Positions 5,703 through 7,273 of a stretch of DNA of 7,273 bases are shown one piece after another. A program made the position numbers and the translations under genes. The DNA comes from Oribacterium parvum (GTDB taxonomy: Bacteria > Bacillota > Clostridia > Lachnospirales > Lachnospiraceae). The notes beneath the pieces are model-generated. The model did no database searches. It saw only the letters and a list, made by a program, of their open reading frames with translations, and had not been told where the DNA came from. The DNA lies in NCBI GenBank assembly GCA_938022235.1, contig CALIEL010000390.1:1-7273 (forward strand), given 5' to 3'. Numbering within the stretch: the first letter of the stretch is position 1; each line of letters begins with the position of its first letter.

Positions 5703-7273
5703 ATGAGAAAGCAAACAAAATTGGTTGCAGCTTTATCTGCAACAGCTTTACTTGCAATCGGCGCTTCAGCTGTAAGCTTTGCTGCTGGTTGGAACAACAC
5801 TACAGGTTCATGGCAGTACTTAGATAACGAGGGCAACCCGGTTGCTGATGTTTGGAAGAAGTCCGGAGACTACTGGTTCTATCTTGGATCTGATGGAAAC
5901 ATGGTTACGAATGAAGTTGTTCAGAACAATGATGATTTCTACTATGTTAACCAGGATGGTGCTATGGTTACTAACCAGTGGGTAGCATTCGACGTTACTT
6001 CAGACGACAGCAATGCTGACCACAGATGGATGTACTTCGGTGCTGACGGAAAAGCATACAGAGACACAAAGGACGGCATCACAATTTCTGACATTAAGAC
6101 CATCAACGGCAAGAAGTACCTCTTCGATGCAGAAGGCTATATGCTTTACGGATGGCTTCAGAAGGATGCTTCCACTCTGCAGTCTTCTGATGATGCTTGG
6201 TCAATTGCTAACTACTACTATGGTGGATTCGATGATGGCTCCGCTCAGCATGGTTGGGTACAGCTCACTGTAAACGACAATGGTGAGGATTCTACAGCTT
6301 GGTTCTATCTTGATGATAACGGAAAGATTACAAAGAACACAAAGAAAACCATCAATGGTAAGACATACTATTTCCAGCAGGATGGAAGAATGATTGAGGA
6401 TTGGTCCAATGCGACTAAGACTGGTTCTCCGTCTGAACTTACGGCTGTTCAGGATGGTCAGGCAACAAGCTCGAACATTGGAACCGTTTATGTAAATGGT
6501 GATGGTGGTGCTAGAAAGAATCAGTGGATTTGGGCTGTTCCGAGTTCTAAAATTGATTCAACAGATAATGACAATGAGACATACTCTTGGTGGTATGCAG
6601 ATAACAGCGGCAAGTTAGTTAAGGACAAGATTAAGAAGATTAAGGGCAAGGTCTATGCTTTTGATGAGGTTGGACGTATGCTTGGTGGTCTTCAGGTTGG
6701 ACGTCCTGGCGCTTTTGAGAGTGGATATGATGCGAATACAGGCTATACAGATGATACTGGATTAAGATTTGCTTCTACTGCAACTCTTGGTGATATCTAT
6801 TATTTCTCTGGCGATTATGAGAAAGATGGTTCCAGAAAGACCGGTTACCAGAAGGTTGATTTCGATGATGATACCTATCAGATGTATTTCAACAACGATG
6901 GAAAGGCCGCTAAGAACTATGTAAGTAAGATTAAGAAGTATGCTCAGAATGGTATCATTTTAGCTGCTAACAACGATGATTCCAACTATGCTCTTGTTGG
7001 TGTATCTGCTACAAATGCTAAAGAGGTTGATGCTTCGAATCCGATTTCTTATGTAAATAGCAGTGCTATTAACAATTCTCTTTATGCTAACAAGGTATTG
7101 GTTAATACAGCCGGTACTGTTATGAAGAACAAGTTCAACCTTAAGGATTCTAATGATGTATACTACATTACAGATAAGAACGATGGTAAGGTTCTTGCTG
7201 TAAGTACTACAAAGTTTGTTAAGGATCCGGGAAGCAACACAGCTAACAGACACCAGATTACTGGTGCTGATGG
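5703..7273 (+). CDS. Secreted cell-wall-binding repeat protein (3' end beyond window)
   Basis: Open from ATG 5703 to the window edge, with 523 residues visible and no stop. Residues 1-28 form a signal peptide: a basic start (M-R-K-Q-T-K), a hydrophobic core, and likely cleavage after A27 or A28 (S-F-A-A). The mature part to about residue 405 consists of cell-wall/choline-binding-type repeats, each an aromatic pair followed by a D/N-G turn and a hydrophobic-x-x-N/D end. Examples are Y-W-F-Y-L-G-S-D-G (57-65), Y-Y-V-N-Q-D-G (80-86), W-F-Y-L-D-D-N-G (200-207), T-Y-Y-F-Q-Q-D-G (221-228) and Y-F-N-N-D-G (395-400). Such repeats attach proteins non-covalently to the wall or to glucans. Residues 410-523 lack the pattern and may begin another domain. 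Of 42 lysines, 36 use AAG, unlike the upstream genes, consistent with high expression. It has its own strong promoter. The catalytic or adhesive role, if any, is not visible in this part. Confidence 0.9.
   Translation, partial: MRKQTKLVAALSATALLAIGASAVSFAAGWNNTTGSWQYLDNEGNPVADVWKKSGDYWFYLGSDGNMVTNEVVQNNDDFYYVNQDGAMVTNQWVAFDVTSDDSNADHRWMYFGADGKAYRDTKDGITISDIKTINGKKYLFDAEGYMLYGWLQKDASTLQSSDDAWSIANYYYGGFDDGSAQHGWVQLTVNDNGEDSTAWFYLDDNGKITKNTKKTINGKTYYFQQDGRMIEDWSNATKTGSPSELTAVQDGQATSSNIGTVYVNGDGGARKNQWIWAVPSSKIDSTDNDNETYSWWYADNSGKLVKDKIKKIKGKVYAFDEVGRMLGGLQVGRPGAFESGYDANTGYTDDTGLRFASTATLGDIYYFSGDYEKDGSRKTGYQKVDFDDDTYQMYFNNDGKAAKNYVSKIKKYAQNGIILAANNDDSNYALVGVSATNAKEVDASNPISYVNSSAINNSLYANKVLVNTAGTVMKNKFNLKDSNDVYYITDKNDGKVLAVSTTKFVKDPGSNTANRHQITGAD

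Noticed and set aside
5493..5714. Minus-strand open frame of 73 aa covering the intergenic region
   Set aside because: It crosses the strong + strand promoter and has no recognisable domain; the sequence is A/T-rich and the product looks random.
6013..6273. Second-frame open reading within the repeat protein gene
   Set aside because: Product of repetitive Thr/Ser/Leu type caused by the codon bias of the real gene in the main frame.

Overview
The window looks like a low-GC Gram-positive genome, probably a Clostridia/Lachnospiraceae-type Firmicute. The reasons are A/T-rich coding, AGGAGG-type ribosome binding sites, TTG starts, a textbook sigma-A promoter, and a secreted protein made of aromatic/glycine cell-wall-binding repeats of the kind abundant in that family. 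I cannot assign a genus from the sequence alone. All genes I can support are on the + strand.

Positions 1-3429 hold the distal part of a surface-polymer acylation operon that resembles dlt (D-alanylation of teichoic acid) but is not the standard one. In order it encodes a MaoC-fold hydratase/dehydratase, an 80-residue acyl carrier protein, an MBOAT acyltransferase (DltB/AlgI type) and a membrane-anchored SGNH/DltD-like protein. The natural reading is that an acyl group is loaded on the carrier by a ligase presumably encoded upstream of the window, adjusted by the MaoC enzyme, handed to the membrane MBOAT, and placed on an extracellular polymer with help from the SGNH protein. The MaoC gene argues that the acyl group is a 3-hydroxyacyl or enoyl chain rather than D-alanine; this is inference.

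Positions 3462-5391 hold two further genes that follow on closely (32 and 4 bases of spacing). The first is a protein with one N-terminal membrane segment and a C-terminal degenerate Nudix domain, resembling the 'SMODS-associated NUDIX' group. The second is a protein with four membrane segments and a basic tail carrying an exact duplicated heptad. Together they look like a small sensor plus membrane-effector pair, possibly a defence or stress module. This is the best candidate in the window for an undescribed system, but no nucleotide cyclase gene is visible here and the assignment is tentative.

Positions 5392-5702 are an intergenic region with two families of short repeats, a dyad and a strong TTGAAT-N17-TATAAT promoter. 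This drives a secreted cell-wall-binding repeat protein (from 5703, running off the window at 7273). Its lysine codon bias (AAG over AAA) and strong promoter suggest an abundant surface protein, regulated separately from the upstream operon.
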